From Rhizophagus irregularis (taxonomy: Eukaryota > Glomeromycota > Glomeromycetes > Glomerales > Glomeraceae), in assembly GCF_026210795.1 (NCBI RefSeq), contig NC_089453.1:932501-996500 (forward strand): a DNA stretch of 64,000 bases, in the 5' to 3' direction. A program made the translations under genes and the position numbers. Every line of letters begins with the position of its first letter. Position 1 is the stretch's first letter. Below are positions 46,598-59,944 of this stretch, piece by piece. The notes below the pieces were generated by a model, which saw only the letters and a list, made by a program, of their open reading frames with translations, did not search any database and was not told the origin of the DNA.

Positions 46598-49500
46598 ATG
46601 GGAAATAACATTTCAAGTACAACAGCTTCGATAGCAACTGCAGGAATTGATAGTTATGTTAGTGAACTAAAAGACATTCATTATGAAAAGAGGTATTAAG
46701 TGATTAAATTGTTGGATAATTTTGATTAATTAACTTAAATTAATTTTTTTTTTATTAGTTTAAGTAGTGCACGTTTTATGAAAACCATTCGTGGTCGTCA
46801 TAAGGAAGGCGCTGTTGTTGTAAAAATATTTATCAAACCAGTACCTGGTTTATCATTATCGAATATTGTAAAAGCACTTCAAGGTATGTTTCGAAAATCC
46901 ATGTTTACAAGTTTTTTTTGATTATGTGATTTATTTTATTTTATTTACTTTTAGAGGAAAAAGAGGCATTATCAGAAGTTCCAAACGCTTTTGCATACCA
47001 ACGTATAATAGAAACAGATAAAGCGGGATATCTAATAAGACAGTTCTTTTTTAGTAGTTTATATGATCGAATAAGGTTTGTGTAATATTTTTTTAATAAA
47101 AGGTATAAATCATATTATTTTTTAAAAAATCGTTTCTTTTTCCATTTTTAGTACACGTCCATTTCTAAATTTAATAGAAAAAAAATGGATAACATATCAA
47201 ATATTATGTGGGCTACATGATTCTCACACTAGAGGGGTAATTTGTGGCTTTATATTAGATTTAAATCTTATTGATTGTTATATTTATTTTACTTAAATTA
47301 TTTATTTTTATTAAGATTTACCATGGTGATATTAAAACAGAAAATGTTCTTGTGACTTCATGGAATTGGGTATATTTAGCCGATTTTGCTGGATATAAGC
47401 CTACATATCTTCCAGAGGTTTTTATTCTATTTATTTAATTTTTTAAGAGAAAAAAATATATAATATATATATTAAAAAAATTTTTTCATATTTATTAATT
47501 TGATTGAGACAGGATAACCCAGCAGATTTCTCATTTTTTTTTGATACATCATCAAGAAGAACATGTTATCTTGCTCCAGAAAGATTCTATAAACCCGAAA
47601 GTGAAATTGATAGGAGAAAGGTTGGATTTTAATTTAGTTTAGTTTATTGATTTATTTATTACAAGATGTCTAATGTTACTTAATGAAATTTACAAACATG
47701 ATCAGAGTGAGTTAGAATTTGGAGAGAAGGATGGAGCAATAACACCTGCAATGGACATTTTTTCTTTAGGGTGTGGTATATTATTTACACACAATATTTG
47801 TAATGAATTATCCTTTTATTGGACTTACAATATTAATTAAATTACTTAATCTATTCGATGGATTTTCCGGATTTTTTTTTTTTTCAGTTGTGTAATTGCC
47901 GAACTTTTTCTAGAGGGAACACCAATATTCTCCCTCTCACAACTGTTCAAATACAGATCTGGTGAATATGACCCTAGAGTATATTTAGAGAAGATTGAAG
48001 ATGAAGATATAAGAGTATGTTAATCTTTTCACTCTTATTATAAAGAATATTAATTTTAACAAGAATATTATATTAGACTATGGTAAAACATATGATTAAT
48101 GTAAATCCGTCTCAAAGATATACAGCGGAGCAATATCTACAAGAATGGTATTTATCTATTTTCATATTTATTGCATTTAAATAAGCAACATTCGGTTAAA
48201 ATTAAGTTTATTTAATACAGGCGCGGAACGGCATTTCCACAATTTTTTTATACTTTCCTTCACCAATATATTGGGTCAGTTACTGATCCACATAATACTC
48301 ATACCAGACAACTTGCAACTACAACTAATACAACCAATCAAACCAATGTATCAGATGAACCTAACAATACAATTGTAAATACTGATGCGGATGAAAAGAT
48401 TGAGAGAATATATATGGAATTTGATAAGATAGCATTTTTTCTTGGATTTTTCGGTGATAATGCTTCACCGGAATCGGAAGTTGTAGTTGTTCGGGGGCGT
48501 GGAGATAAATTTGGAGAAAGTTCTCGCCCACTAGAAGGTAAGTTACAGAAAATAAATGTGAAATTTTTTATAATTATATTATAAATTAATTCTTCAACTT
48601 TTTTCTTTTAATTAAGTTTCAACGCCAAACACGACGGTATTTAGATTTATATCTACCTAACAAATTAGATCATGCTTAATCATTTTTCTTACACATATTT
48701 TTTTAGTCTCCTTTTTTAGACCAACTTCATATACCAAATTATGATCCATCTATAGTTAGCAATAAAAGGGAGAAATATGCTGGTCCGTATTACTGTTCTA
48801 ATTTAATTTACCAAAGCAATTAAACATTGAATTAACTAAAATTTAATTTGAAAGATGACGGTGCACTAATTTTTCTCTCCTTAATATGTGCTACTATTCG
48901 CAACGCTGCATATCCTTCATCTAAACTACATGCGTTGGATATGTTATTGGCTATTGGACAGCATTTGGAAGATGAATTCAAGTTAGATAGATTAGTTCCT
49001 TATTTGATTGCGCTATTAGGAGACGAAGTCGGTCTTGTCCGCGCAAACGCTGTTAAAACTTTGACTCATCTGGTTTGTAGTCTTTTAATTCAAACATTCT
49101 CTTACTCTCTCTTATATATATATATATATATATATATTGGAAGATAGCATTTATTTTAAAAAAAATTTTTTTTTTAATAATAGCTATCTATGGTAGAGAC
49201 CATTACACCTTCGAACGCGACAATTTTCCCAGAATATATCATGCCAAATTTACGAAAATTTGCTAATGATCCTGAAATATTTGTCAGAATGACATATGCT
49301 CAGTGCATCGCATCCTTAGCTGAAACTGCTTTACGATTTTTGGAATTAACACAGTCATTTAAATCGGGAGCTTTAAATAATGATACAGATATCGACGATT
49401 CATACGAGACTTCATATGATGCCACCTTACATGAACTTCATTCTATAATACAAGAGCAAGTTTCCACACTCTTAACAGATTCGGAAAGTGCAGTAAAACG

Positions 49501-52500
49501 TGCTCTATTACATAACATTACTAGTCTATGTATCTTCTTTGGAAAACAAAAAGCCAATGACGAATTGTTAAGTCACATGATTACTTATCTAAATGATCGA
49601 GATTGGATGTTACGAAGGTTCTTTAAAAATTTTCTACATTCTAGTTCCTCAACGTAAGAAAAAAGTAATAATTTGTTTTTTTTTGCATATAGTGCATTTT
49701 TTGAGAGTATCATTGGAGTTGGAACTTTCGTGGGAGGTCGTAGTTTAGAAGAATATATTTTACCTTTAATGATTCAGTCTCTCTCAGGTATAATTAAAAT
49801 TTGGAAATAATACTGTAATAACAATAAAATATATAAATACTTTCTTTTTCTTATTTTACTAGATTCTGAAGAATTTGTGGTAGAGAAAGTACTAAATTCC
49901 TTGACAAGTCTTGCAGAGTTGGGGTTGTTTCAAAAAATGAAATTATGTGAATTGACTGCAGTTGTTTCTCCTTTAATGTGTCACCCTGGGATATGGATTC
50001 GACATGGTAAACTATTCATATAATTTAAGGCAAATTATATTAACTTTATAGAGAAATAATATCTACCTTTTTTTTTAAAAAAAAAAACATATAGGTGCTG
50101 TTGCATTTATAGCCTCAGCAGCCAAGTTATTGCCAATAACAGATGTATGGTGCATAATTTATCCGATAATAAGACCATTCTTACAAGCCGATGTAGTTGA
50201 AATAACAGAACTTCAATTACTAGAAAATGTTAAAGAACCGGTATTGTTACAATATTTTATTAAATTCAAATATTTGCTAGTTTAAATTATTTCATATATA
50301 TTATATATTTGTCATATAAAGGTTTCAAGACCTGTTTTTGATGCGGCAGTTATTTGGGCTGGTAAAACTACTAAATCATTATTTTGGAAACCAGCAAAGG
50401 AAAAAAAAGCGAACAAGACCGCTACAACTACATTAACAGGTAGTTCAACTGTAATTAATATATTATCTAGAAGAACTTCAACCTTGTCAATTAATGTTGA
50501 AAAAGTAAGCAAGTCAGAAGAGTGAGTATTGCATATGTTAAACATGTTAAACTATTATCCTTTACATTATAGTTTTCATTATTAAATAAATTTTCTTATT
50601 CATAAAGAGATGAACAACATTTAGAGAAAATGAAAAATATTGGAATGACACCTGAAGATGAAGAAAAAATAGCCGCTATGAGAGATTATATATATAAATT
50701 ATCTTTGGCTAAATCAAAGTTAGTGTGGATCACTTGTTTTCCTTTCTTTCTTTTATTCTTAACAATTTTATAACTAACTACACTGTTTATAATTAGTGCA
50801 AGACCGAGCGAAAATATTGTAGAAGTAAATTAATTTCTAATAATTTCATTCGATTTACTTAATTTCAAATTTTATTAATATATTTAAATTTTACTAGGAT
50901 GGTAATATTTCATTGAAAAATCTAGGAATAACACCACATAATGTATTTATTATACCAACAAACGTTGATGGTCATAAAGCCACTACCAATTCTCTTATTC
51001 CAAAGCTTGATAAAGCAGTAAGTTTTATATTTTTGATGGAATTTTAAGACTGGCTTATATCTATCTAATTTTTTTTCTTTTTTTTTAAAAAAAAGAATGT
51101 TGTAGGCACTCCAAGGTAATAAATTAATTGTCATGAAGGATTCTCTATCATTTATCATATTTCATTAATTGATATATATTTATATACTTTTTTAGTCCTT
51201 ACCGGCTTAAAAGTGCACAGAGTAGTAAGAACTCACTAATAGAACCTTCAGTTCCTCGTATTTCAAGTGAAAGTAATCTTCAACTTCTGCGAACAGAAGA
51301 GCAAGCAAGATTAATCCCTACAGGCTTAAATCTGGCTAGAAATAATATTGGTCAAAAATTTGCAGCTAAAAACCAATCCACAACTTCAATCTCTTCTGAA
51401 CCTGCAGATGTTTCTGCTGCAGCTACTTCAAAATCACATAAACGCATTCCTACACCAATATTAATAAATGTCTCAAACGCTAGCCCATCAAATTCTGCAA
51501 CTGCTGCAACATCTTTGCGAGATAAACACATGTCCTTAGTTGGGAGAACTATTGAAAGTCCCAAAGCTGCAGCTGCAACTAGTACAAATACTACGACCGC
51601 AATTGCAACTTTGGAAATTCCTTTACCATACACCTACACAGGACCGAACGGTGTTGGTTTGGACCTACCCATAAATAATCCTCCAAGAAAAAATCTTGGA
51701 ACATTTGTTTCCAGCACTTATGGTTTGTTTATTTTTATTTATCAATAATATCTCTTTAATTCAATATGAAGATTTAAATTTATTTATTTTGATTTTTGAA
51801 CAGAGGGCAATGATAGAAATGTGAAGAATCTATTAGATAGTTTGTATCTTAAGGCTTTTCCTGAGCCTATGTCAGGTGAGACAAACTTATTGAAGGAAAT
51901 AAATATGAAAAAATTTCTCTCACTAAACTTATTTTATATCTTAGAATTTGGACCAAAAGTGACGAAAGCTTTAATTCAACCTACCACACGTGGATCGAAA
52001 CCAACAAATATCAAGACAATTCAAAATTGGAAACCTGACGGTATGGCAAACTATCATTTCTTTAAAATTAAGAGATATTGTAAAATAAATAGTGATAATG
52101 TTTATTTCTTTCCTTTATCCCAGGTACCCTTGTAGCTCATATGACTGAACATAAAGGCGCAATTAATCAAATTTGCGTATCACCCGATCATAATTTTTTT
52201 GCATCATGTTCGGATGACGGAACAGTTAAAATCTGGGATTGCTCAAGATTTGTAAAGAATTTTAATAATCGATCAAGAGTTACTTACAATCAACAAGGTA
52301 TATTTTATTTTATAAATAATAGAATTGGAAGTGAATTAGCTAAATTTAATATGCATACATATTATTTTTAGGAGGAAAAATTAAATGCATAGCATTCATC
52401 GATAGTACACATAGTATTGCTGCAGCATCTGATAATGGCAGTATTCATGTGTTCAGAATTGATTATGTACCAGGTACAAATTCACCTAAGTATGGAAAAC

Positions 52501-53779
52501 CTGTAACAGTAAGAGAGACTTATTTGAATGAGGAATATGCGGTGACGATGGAGCATTATGAAACTGGTATTTATTTTATTTATTTATTTTATTTTTCTTT
52601 TTTTTTTGGTTCCTTTAATATCAAAATTCTATATTTAATTTTAATGCATATTAGGTACGGATTCAATATTGCTATACGCAACATCTAAAGGAAATATATG
52701 TGGATTAGATTTACGCACTATGGAGGTTATATGGACTTTTAAAAATCCTAAAAGTCATGGAGTAATTTCAGCAATGGTTACAGATAAAAAATACAGATGG
52801 CTTCTTGTTGGAACATCCCGGGGTATCTTCACATTATGGGATCTTCGATTCAGGAATCAATTAAGATCATGGGTTCATCCGACTAAAAGTCGAATTAGTA
52901 AACTTCTATTATATCCTCAAAAACCATTGTGGATTATTGTTGCAGCAGGTAAAAATGAAGTATCAATTTGGGATGTAGAAAAAATTGAATGTAAAGAAGT
53001 TTTTGGTGTACGAACCGGAGATGAAAAGGGAGGAGTTTCATTAGACATGTTTAAGGTACTAAATCATAAATTAAAGAGAATCATATTCTATATAATTCCA
53101 TATGTTTGTTATATAACCTTCTCCTCTTAACCCTTTTAGGCTTTAGATCTCCCTGGATCAGGTAGTATATTAAGAAGTGCTTTTACAGCTCATGAAGGGA
53201 GTTTTTCAGCGGACAATTCTATACGAGCAGTTCTTTATCCACATGATTGTAATTATATGATAACGGCTGGATCGGATCGTAAAATTCGACTATGGAATCA
53301 TAAACATATAGAAGATTCATATGTTATTGTTGGATCTGATATAGATGAAAAAAAACCTATATATAGGTATAAAGATTTATAACCATATTTTTTTTTTTAA
53401 TATAACTTTATAAATTAATTCTTTTTAATTATGTAGCACAAGACAATTTGATGGAATACACATTCATTATGAGTCACATTCGATATATCGAGGAGTCAAT
53501 TCCACAAGTATGAATAATACAACATCAAACTCATCAACACCAAATTCTCATAATAATACGAACGGAGGAAGTCATAGTAGTCATAGTGTTAATAATAGTA
53601 ATAGTAATAAAAAATCAAGTAAAAATACTAATAGTGCGAGAAATCAATTAATATCAGTTCAACAACAACAATTACTTAAAAATCATTTAGATTGTATAAC
53701 AGATTTAAAAATTACTGAGTTACCACATCCAATGTTAATAAGTGGAGATAGAGATGGAATAATTAAAGTATTTATGTAA
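46598..53779 (+). CDS. VPS15: Vps15, regulatory subunit of the Vps34 PI3-kinase
   Basis: Vps15 (PIK3R4) holds the class III PI3-kinase Vps34 on endosomal and autophagic membranes. The gene has more than 20 short-intron exons, from MGNNISST at 46598 to [11 protein letters not shown] before the stop at 53777. MGNNIS fits an N-myristoylation signal, as in known homologues. The protein-kinase-like domain (to about 48,150) lacks a regular Gly-rich loop, has [11 protein letters not shown] as catalytic loop and [13 protein letters not shown] where DFG is usual, the known Vps15 pattern, followed by [15 protein letters not shown] repeats lie at about 48,850-50,250 ([27 protein letters not shown]). C-terminal WD40 blades lie at about 52,130-53,780 ([22 protein letters not shown]). 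Exon ends are approximate. An Asn/Ser-rich insert precedes the last blade. The gene appears intact. Confidence 0.96.
49114..49137. repeat. (TA)n microsatellite in a VPS15 intron
   Basis: About 11 TA units lie in an intron between HEAT-repeat exons. Confidence 0.85.
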
Positions 53780-54925
53780 ATTAGTCTAAAATTTATTTAG
53801 AATTAATTTAAATAATAGTCAATACTAATACAATACAATACAATATATAAAGAGATCATATTACTAATAAAAAATACATTAGCCTCAGGGTCTTTTTAAA
53901 CTTATTTAAGCAAATAAAAAAAAAATTTTTTTTTAAAATAGCATGATGAGTGATGATGTACATATAATAATAATAAATTTAACAACTTTTTTTTTTTTTG
54001 ACATTTAATTTAACAACGAATTTATATTAAATGCGATGGTATTTGTAATTGTTTATTCCGTTATAATTGGTAAAGCCGCAAGGGATTTGAAGTAAACGGG
54101 TTTGAAGCTAAAGCTAATTTAGTGACGCATTTCGAGTTTTTTTTTTTATAATATGCATGATTAATAAGAAAGAATTTACCGTGAAATCCATCGGGTTTTA
54201 TTTTAATCTGTGTTACTGTACATCTTATTCGAAGGATTAAAAAATTTTTAAAGTTTTTTCCAATGTACACATGATTCGAAGGGATATCTCGAAAATCATT
54301 TTTAAAAAAGTTTTTTTTTTCAATGTAAACACGATAAAACATGATGAACCAATCATATTATAAAATTGAGAATCTTAAAGACAAAATTAGAAATTCACAA
54401 CAAAAATATATCTCGAATTATATATACATATACATATACATATATATATGTATATATTATATATGTATATATACAAATTTTTTTTTTTTTATACAATGAT
54501 TTATTTATTATGTAATGATGGAAATTAGTGGTTCATTGTTTTTCTCACGCGGAAATAATAACCAAATTTCATTCATGTAAATCAATTTATTTTTTGAAAT
54601 CAAAAAATTTTAAAATTCAATATATTTTTATTGTAAAACTGTATAAAAAAAAAATTGATATATAAGTGAAAAAAGAATTTTTCATCTAATGTAATAAATA
54701 ATAAATAAAATAACAACAAATGTTTATATAATATTTTTCTGATCAATATATTAAAAAATTGTAAGACCGAATTGAGCATCAAATTGAGAGTTTTGATCAA
54801 AAAAAAAAAAAAAACACTCATATGATCAAATTATATATATATATATATCTCACATATTAATTATTCACTTTTCCCTTAAATCTTTCCTTTCATAATTAAT
54901 AATAAATAATATTATTTTTAAAAAG
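53780..54925. other. Spacer with AT palindrome
   Basis: No gene seen. At about 54,420-54,475 lies a run of TATACA and TATATG repeats that can fold back on itself (ATACATATACATATAC followed by GTATATATAC-type sequence). Several A/T homopolymers surround it. Confidence 0.6.
54420..54475. repeat. AT-rich palindromic microsatellite
   Basis: Alternating purine-pyrimidine TATACA units followed by TATATG units, approximately self-complementary and able to form a cruciform. Confidence 0.75.
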
Positions 54926-56171
54926 ATGGGCCAAGGTTTAACTAAAAGGATTAAAAGAAAAAGAAGTTTAATAAGTCAACAACGTTCGATTGAATCAGAT
55001 ACAGATAGTAATAGTAATATAAGTACAAAAATTGTTTTACAAGAAAATGAAAGAACTTCAATTTATTTTACTTATCTAAGAGGATTATTTAATTCGGATT
55101 TTTCTGCTCCTATTGAAGATGTTCTAATATTGAACGGAAAGATCATGGAAACTGCGTAAATAAAGTCACAAAAAAAAAATTATTATTTTTTTTATTTTAA
55201 TTAGTTTATTTATTTTTTTTTTAAAAAAAATTCTTTTACAGATGTGGTTCTGGATCATGGTTAATTGATATGGTAAATTAATATATTCATTTTTTTTTAA
55301 ATTTATTTTAATGTTAATCAAAAAAGGGAAATAATACGTGGGGGATTTCTTTTTTTATCAGGCTTTAAGATATCCAAATTCAGAATTTATTGGACTTGAT
55401 TTAAATCCATCGCCACTCCCTACAAATTTACCAAAAAATACAAGCTTTATCAAAGGAAATTTACAATCTATACCATATGAAGATGAAGAATTTGACTTTT
55501 TAAAAACGGGAGAATTACAAGTAGATTTTACTGAAGTAGAATATAAACATGCGATCGATGAAATGATCAGGTATTCCCAAAAATTCAAAAAAAAATAGGA
55601 ATTATGGATTATATAATATATACATTAAATAAATTTTTTTTTTGAAATTAGAGTAACGAAACGCGGAGGTTGGGTAGAAATTAATGAACCAGATATATAT
55701 CCGTTGAGGCATGCTCCAAATTATGCCAAAATAGTAGAGTCTTGTAAGTAATTATAAAATACATGTTTTTGTTTTATGTATTATGTAATTCTAATTTTAA
55801 TTTTCAAATATATATATACATATATATAATATAAAAAAAAATCATCATTAGTTTATGGACTTTTGGCATTACGAGGGATCAGCGTAATGACAGATAAACT
55901 TCAATATATGTTATATTCAACGAATAGTTTACAAGACATTCAATTTGATTGTAAAATAATAAACGTCGGACCTCAAGGCGGTGAATTAGGGAATCAATGT
56001 GCTGAAGTTTATACAATATATTTTAAAGATCTGTATGGACAAGAATTAGCCGATCATTTAGGTTTAACTTATGATGAATACCTTCAAACTTTATGGAAGA
56101 ATGCGGAAGAAGAAATGAATAACTCATGTATTGAGATAAGATATTATAGGTTCTGGGGGCAAAAAAGATAA
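54926..56171 (+). CDS. Class I SAM-dependent methyltransferase
   Basis: Five exons (54926-55155, 55242-55272, 55362-55570, 55652-55743, 55852-56171) join in frame to 293 residues. Motif I is ETACGSGSWLIDMA, the acidic loop of motif II is FIGLDLNPSP, and the motif IV region reads NLQSIPYEDEEFDFL. WVEINEPDIYPL follows where the fold's later strands are expected. This is the Rossmann-like methyltransferase fold; the substrate is unknown. The protein starts MGQGLTKRIKRKRS, a possible N-myristoylation signal (Gly2, Thr6) with a basic patch, which would place it on a membrane. Many fungal proteins of this type (methyltransferase type 11/25, LaeA-like) are of unknown role. No neighbouring biosynthetic gene suggests a natural-product pathway. 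Confidence 0.9.
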
Positions 56172-57212
56172 CAAACTTACCACCCATTTTTTTTTATTAA
56201 GTATTACTATTTGTTTATATACACTCATGTCCTTTTTTTTTTATGATGCTTTTATGTTTACACCTAATCTTCGGTTAGGATAAACTCAGTTCCACTTTTT
56301 CTTTTTTGAGTTCGGGGGAAAAAAAATATCTAAAACAAAATATATGTAAAATTTAAGATATATTAAGTACTACATTAGGTATATTAAGTATATTTTAAGA
56401 ATATTATTTCCGAAATTTCAATATTATAGCTGCAATATAATTATGTAGGAATTACTTTAAATTTTCCGATAGAAAAAATTTATATCAAAAAATTTAACAG
56501 AAAATTTAAATTGATAAAATTCTTAACCAATATAAATAAAGTTAGTCAGACCATTTTGATCACAAAATCTATTAACTATTTGGTTCATTCAAATTATTTT
56601 AATTTTTAATTAATTTTAATTGGTCACGATTTTTTTTTTTTCGAATTTGAGGTGGTACCATTCTTGTATCGGCAATCTTGTGTAACATTAGAACCTATAA
56701 TTGTTTTAATCCAATTCTTTTTTTTTTTTTTCCTTCATTGTCTCTTTCTCTTACCCTATAGTAAAAGTTTGATATAATTTTTTGGTAAGTTAAAATAATA
56801 ACAATAATATAAAAATTTAAAACTCTTTATTATTTATTTATTATATTTATTGTTTTATTTTCAAACAAGTAATCTTTCATATTTGTAATAGATTTTCTAA
56901 AGATTTTATTTCGGAAAAAAGAAAATCTTTTCTAAAAAATTTATTTTTAGATAATCAAATCTTTTTCTAGAGTGAGAGTCTATTTAAAGTGTTTAGAATA
57001 TTTTTTTAATAAATAAAAAATTTATTTTTTAACAAAAAAAATTGTTCTAAAGTTATTTTATTTTCTGTTTTTAGTTCACAATTTCTACAATTTCAAAATT
57101 TCACATCTCAAATCTCACGATCTCCCGATCTCACAATTTCACAATCTCACGATCTCACAATTTCACAATCTCACGATCTCACAATTTCATAATCTCACAA
57201 ATTCTATTCATA
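56172..57212. other. Spacer upstream of bL36m, with repeat leader
   Basis: About 1 kb of A/T-rich spacer. No gene. Its last 110 bases hold a 24-nt tandem repeat (listed separately) immediately before the ATG at 57213. Confidence 0.6.
57100..57205. repeat. Tandem CACAATCTCACGATCT-type repeat before bL36m
   Basis: About four units of a 24-nt repeat, CACAATTTCACAATCTCACG plus ATCT, run to within ten bases of the start codon. They probably form most of the 5' untranslated leader. The repeat is pyrimidine/A-rich and almost free of G. Confidence 0.85.
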
Positions 57213-57437
57213 ATGTCGCTCTTAACTCAAATTTCTCGTACAACATTTTTACCTTCTCGAGTTTCTTTCACAATGTCACAACCTTTATTATTATTTAATT
57301 CATTTAATTTTATTCGTGGAATGAAAGTAAGATCTTCGGTAAAGAAATTTTGTGATGGTTGTTATACCGTAAAAAGACGGGGTAGAATTTTTGTACTTTG
57401 TAAAAAGAATAAGAAACATAAGCAAAGACAAGGATAA
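57213..57437 (+). CDS. Mitochondrial ribosomal protein bL36m
   Basis: Protein of the large mitochondrial ribosomal subunit (RTC6 in yeast). 74 residues, single exon. Residues 1-36 are rich in Ser, Arg and hydrophobics without acidic residues, as in a mitochondrial targeting peptide. From Met37 the sequence [14 protein letters not shown], then [18 protein letters not shown] is a plain bL36. The zinc ligands Cys47, Cys50, Cys63 and His69 are all present. The gene lies in a run of A/T-rich spacer with short tandem repeats on both sides. Confidence 0.97.
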   Translation: MSLLTQISRTTFLPSRVSFTMSQPLLLFNSFNFIRGMKVRSSVKKFCDGCYTVKRRGRIFVLCKKNKKHKQRQG

Positions 57438-57440
57438 GTT

Positions 57441-57531
57441 GACTGTGATGACAATTTATATTATATGTTCATAATATCAGACTGTGATGACAATTTATAT
57501 TATATGTTCATAATATCAGATTGTGATGACC
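57441..57531. repeat. 39-nt direct tandem repeat
   Basis: Two perfect copies of a 39-nt unit beginning GACTGTGATGACAATTTATA (57441-57479 and 57480-57518) and a partial third lie directly after the bL36m stop codon, so they sit in its 3' untranslated region. Confidence 0.9.
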
Positions 57532-59807
57532 TATAATTATATCACCTTTTTCCTGATCTATGTGATTATAAGGTAAACTTTTATGATTATTGTTTGATTA
57601 ATTGTTACAATTAATTCAATTATAACAAAAATTTCAACAATAAAAATTAAAAATTCATAATAATTATATTTTGTTCACATTCCACAATTCATGTCGGGAA
57701 ATAATTATCCCATAGGATTTCCCAATTCCCCGTGGCCTCGTGTAGAGAATTGAAATATATTTGGATAATTATTAATAATTATATTTATTATTTACGTATT
57801 TACACGTTATATTCGAAATAATAAGAAAGTTCTTTTTTTCCATTAATTATTTTTGAAATAAATCAATTTGAATATATGTACAATATATATTTTGTAAATA
57901 TATTTTGTAAATATACGTAATCTAAGAATTCAAAGTCAATAGATCATCAAAATATTTAACTTTTGTAACTCTAGTGAAAGAATGAACCATGAACCTTAAT
58001 TTTTTTAGAATGTTTACCATTTTTATAATTGGATAATTGGAGAGCGTGAATTTCACAAATCATAAAATCAAATATAATAAATATAATTAAAGTAAAAAAA
58101 ATAAAAGATTAAAAAAGGTGGTAATTTACATCATTAAAAGACAAATACCAAATAGCCGAATTTTTTAAATTATCTTTTTTTTCTAATCTCCGAATTCATC
58201 TCTTAACTTCATCATAATTGGTTTATCTTAATTGGTTTGCATTTTTAATGAATGAACTTCTCGATAAGGACATAAAAAGATGAAAAAAGAAGTTCTGATT
58301 ATAACGATTAACCCGATAATTCATCATAATTTTATGGAGAAAGAAACTTATTTTAGAAAAAGTTTTATAAATTTATAAATATTTTCATAAGTTCATCACT
58401 AAAGTAGGATAGATTTACATGAAAATTTTCGGTTAATCAATTTTAACTGTTTCTCAAAATTTTTAATTTTATTCTTATCATATAATAAAAGAACGGATAA
58501 AATTTTTATATTTTTATCTTTTTTTTCTCACATTTTCATGAATTTTTTCTTTTCATAGAATTTTTTTTTTCTTTTTTTTTCTTGATAAGAATTTCTCTTA
58601 GACAAACCCCATGCGTTGCGTATTATAAGGAAAACATTGATATTATTAAAATATTTTACATCTAAATTATAAAGTAATCGGTAGCGTCTTATTTAATAAT
58701 TTTAAAATACTAATTTTATTGGGCAAATATTCGGCGTGTTCCCGATTTACGAAATCTTATTTTTATCTTAAAAAATAAAGATGTCCAACTATAATTTTTT
58801 CCGTGGATATATATAATATATAATATATATAAATAAGAATTAGATAGCAAAAAAAAAAAAAATTTATTAATATTTCTAATTTAACAATGACACGTGATTG
58901 GTCGATTCCACGAAAATTCTATTTCGGGAATCGGCATCGGCTTAATCGTATAACCATTACCAATTTTTAATATGAAACATGTATTATATAAATTATAAAT
59001 TAATAATGAAATTTCAATATCCCCGAAATTTTCTCCGTATTTTTATTTTATTTTATTATTATTTATAAAAAAAAAAAATTTTTTTTTATTTTATTTGTAT
59101 GTATAATAAACGTAAAAAAAAATATGTAAATAAAAATATATTTGTAAAACGATGTTCATTTTATTTACTTCCAATGAATGTAATGAATATAATGAGTGTA
59201 AATGAATGTAAAAAAAATTAATAACGAAATAATAATGAAATGAATGAATGACAAAAAAAAAAGTGACTAAGACTTTTTTTATTTCTTTTCTTTTACTTTT
59301 TTCTTTTCTTTTCTTTTTTTTTTCTCTCTTTTTTTTCCTTGTTTGATTTGTAATTAATTTTTTTTTTTTTTTTTTTAATATATCAAATTTTTTTTCTTTT
59401 TCTTTTTTCTTTTTTTTCATTTTTTTTTCATTTTTTTTTTTCATGTTTGCTGCGCCAAATTGTATACGAAGTGTTTTGTGTTTATATAAACTAATAAACT
59501 AATTATAGTTGTTTTGGTTACATCATTATTATCATTATTAATTACCGATCTTTGAAATGTTTTACACTAATAATAATAATAATAATAATAAAAATAAAAT
59601 TCTTTTTTTGTAATAATGGTGATTATAATGGTAAGAAAATACAAGTCGAAGAAAGGGAAGGGAAAAAAATGTCAAACAAATCAATCTCAATTTTTTTTAA
59701 AATTGTTATCTAAAATAAGGCATGAAATAGTATATATTTAGAAAAAAAAAGGAATGTGATGAAAAAGTTATATGTATATAATGTTGACAATTTGTATACA
59801 AATTGTA

Positions 59808-59862
<55 letters not shown>

Positions 59863-59944
59863 TCGTAATAATTTGTTTTCAATTAATTATTGTTTTTTTC
59901 CCCAACATTACGGTATTTTATTTTTCCCCCAACATTACGAATAA
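57532..59944. other. Spacer, no gene seen
   Basis: A/T-rich, with long T/C-rich tracts at about 59,270-59,440 and a TA/TAA microsatellite at about 59,808-59,862. The open frames in the T-rich tract are low-complexity Lys runs and not genes. Confidence 0.65.
59808..59862. repeat. (TA)n(TAA)n microsatellite
   Basis: A run of TA dinucleotides passes into TAA trinucleotides, close to the 3' end of the BTB-TLDc gene. Confidence 0.9.

Noticed and set aside
59091-59444. Lysine-rich open frame of 117 codons on the minus strand
   Set aside because: It is a by-product of a T-rich tract, with low complexity, no homology and no gene context.
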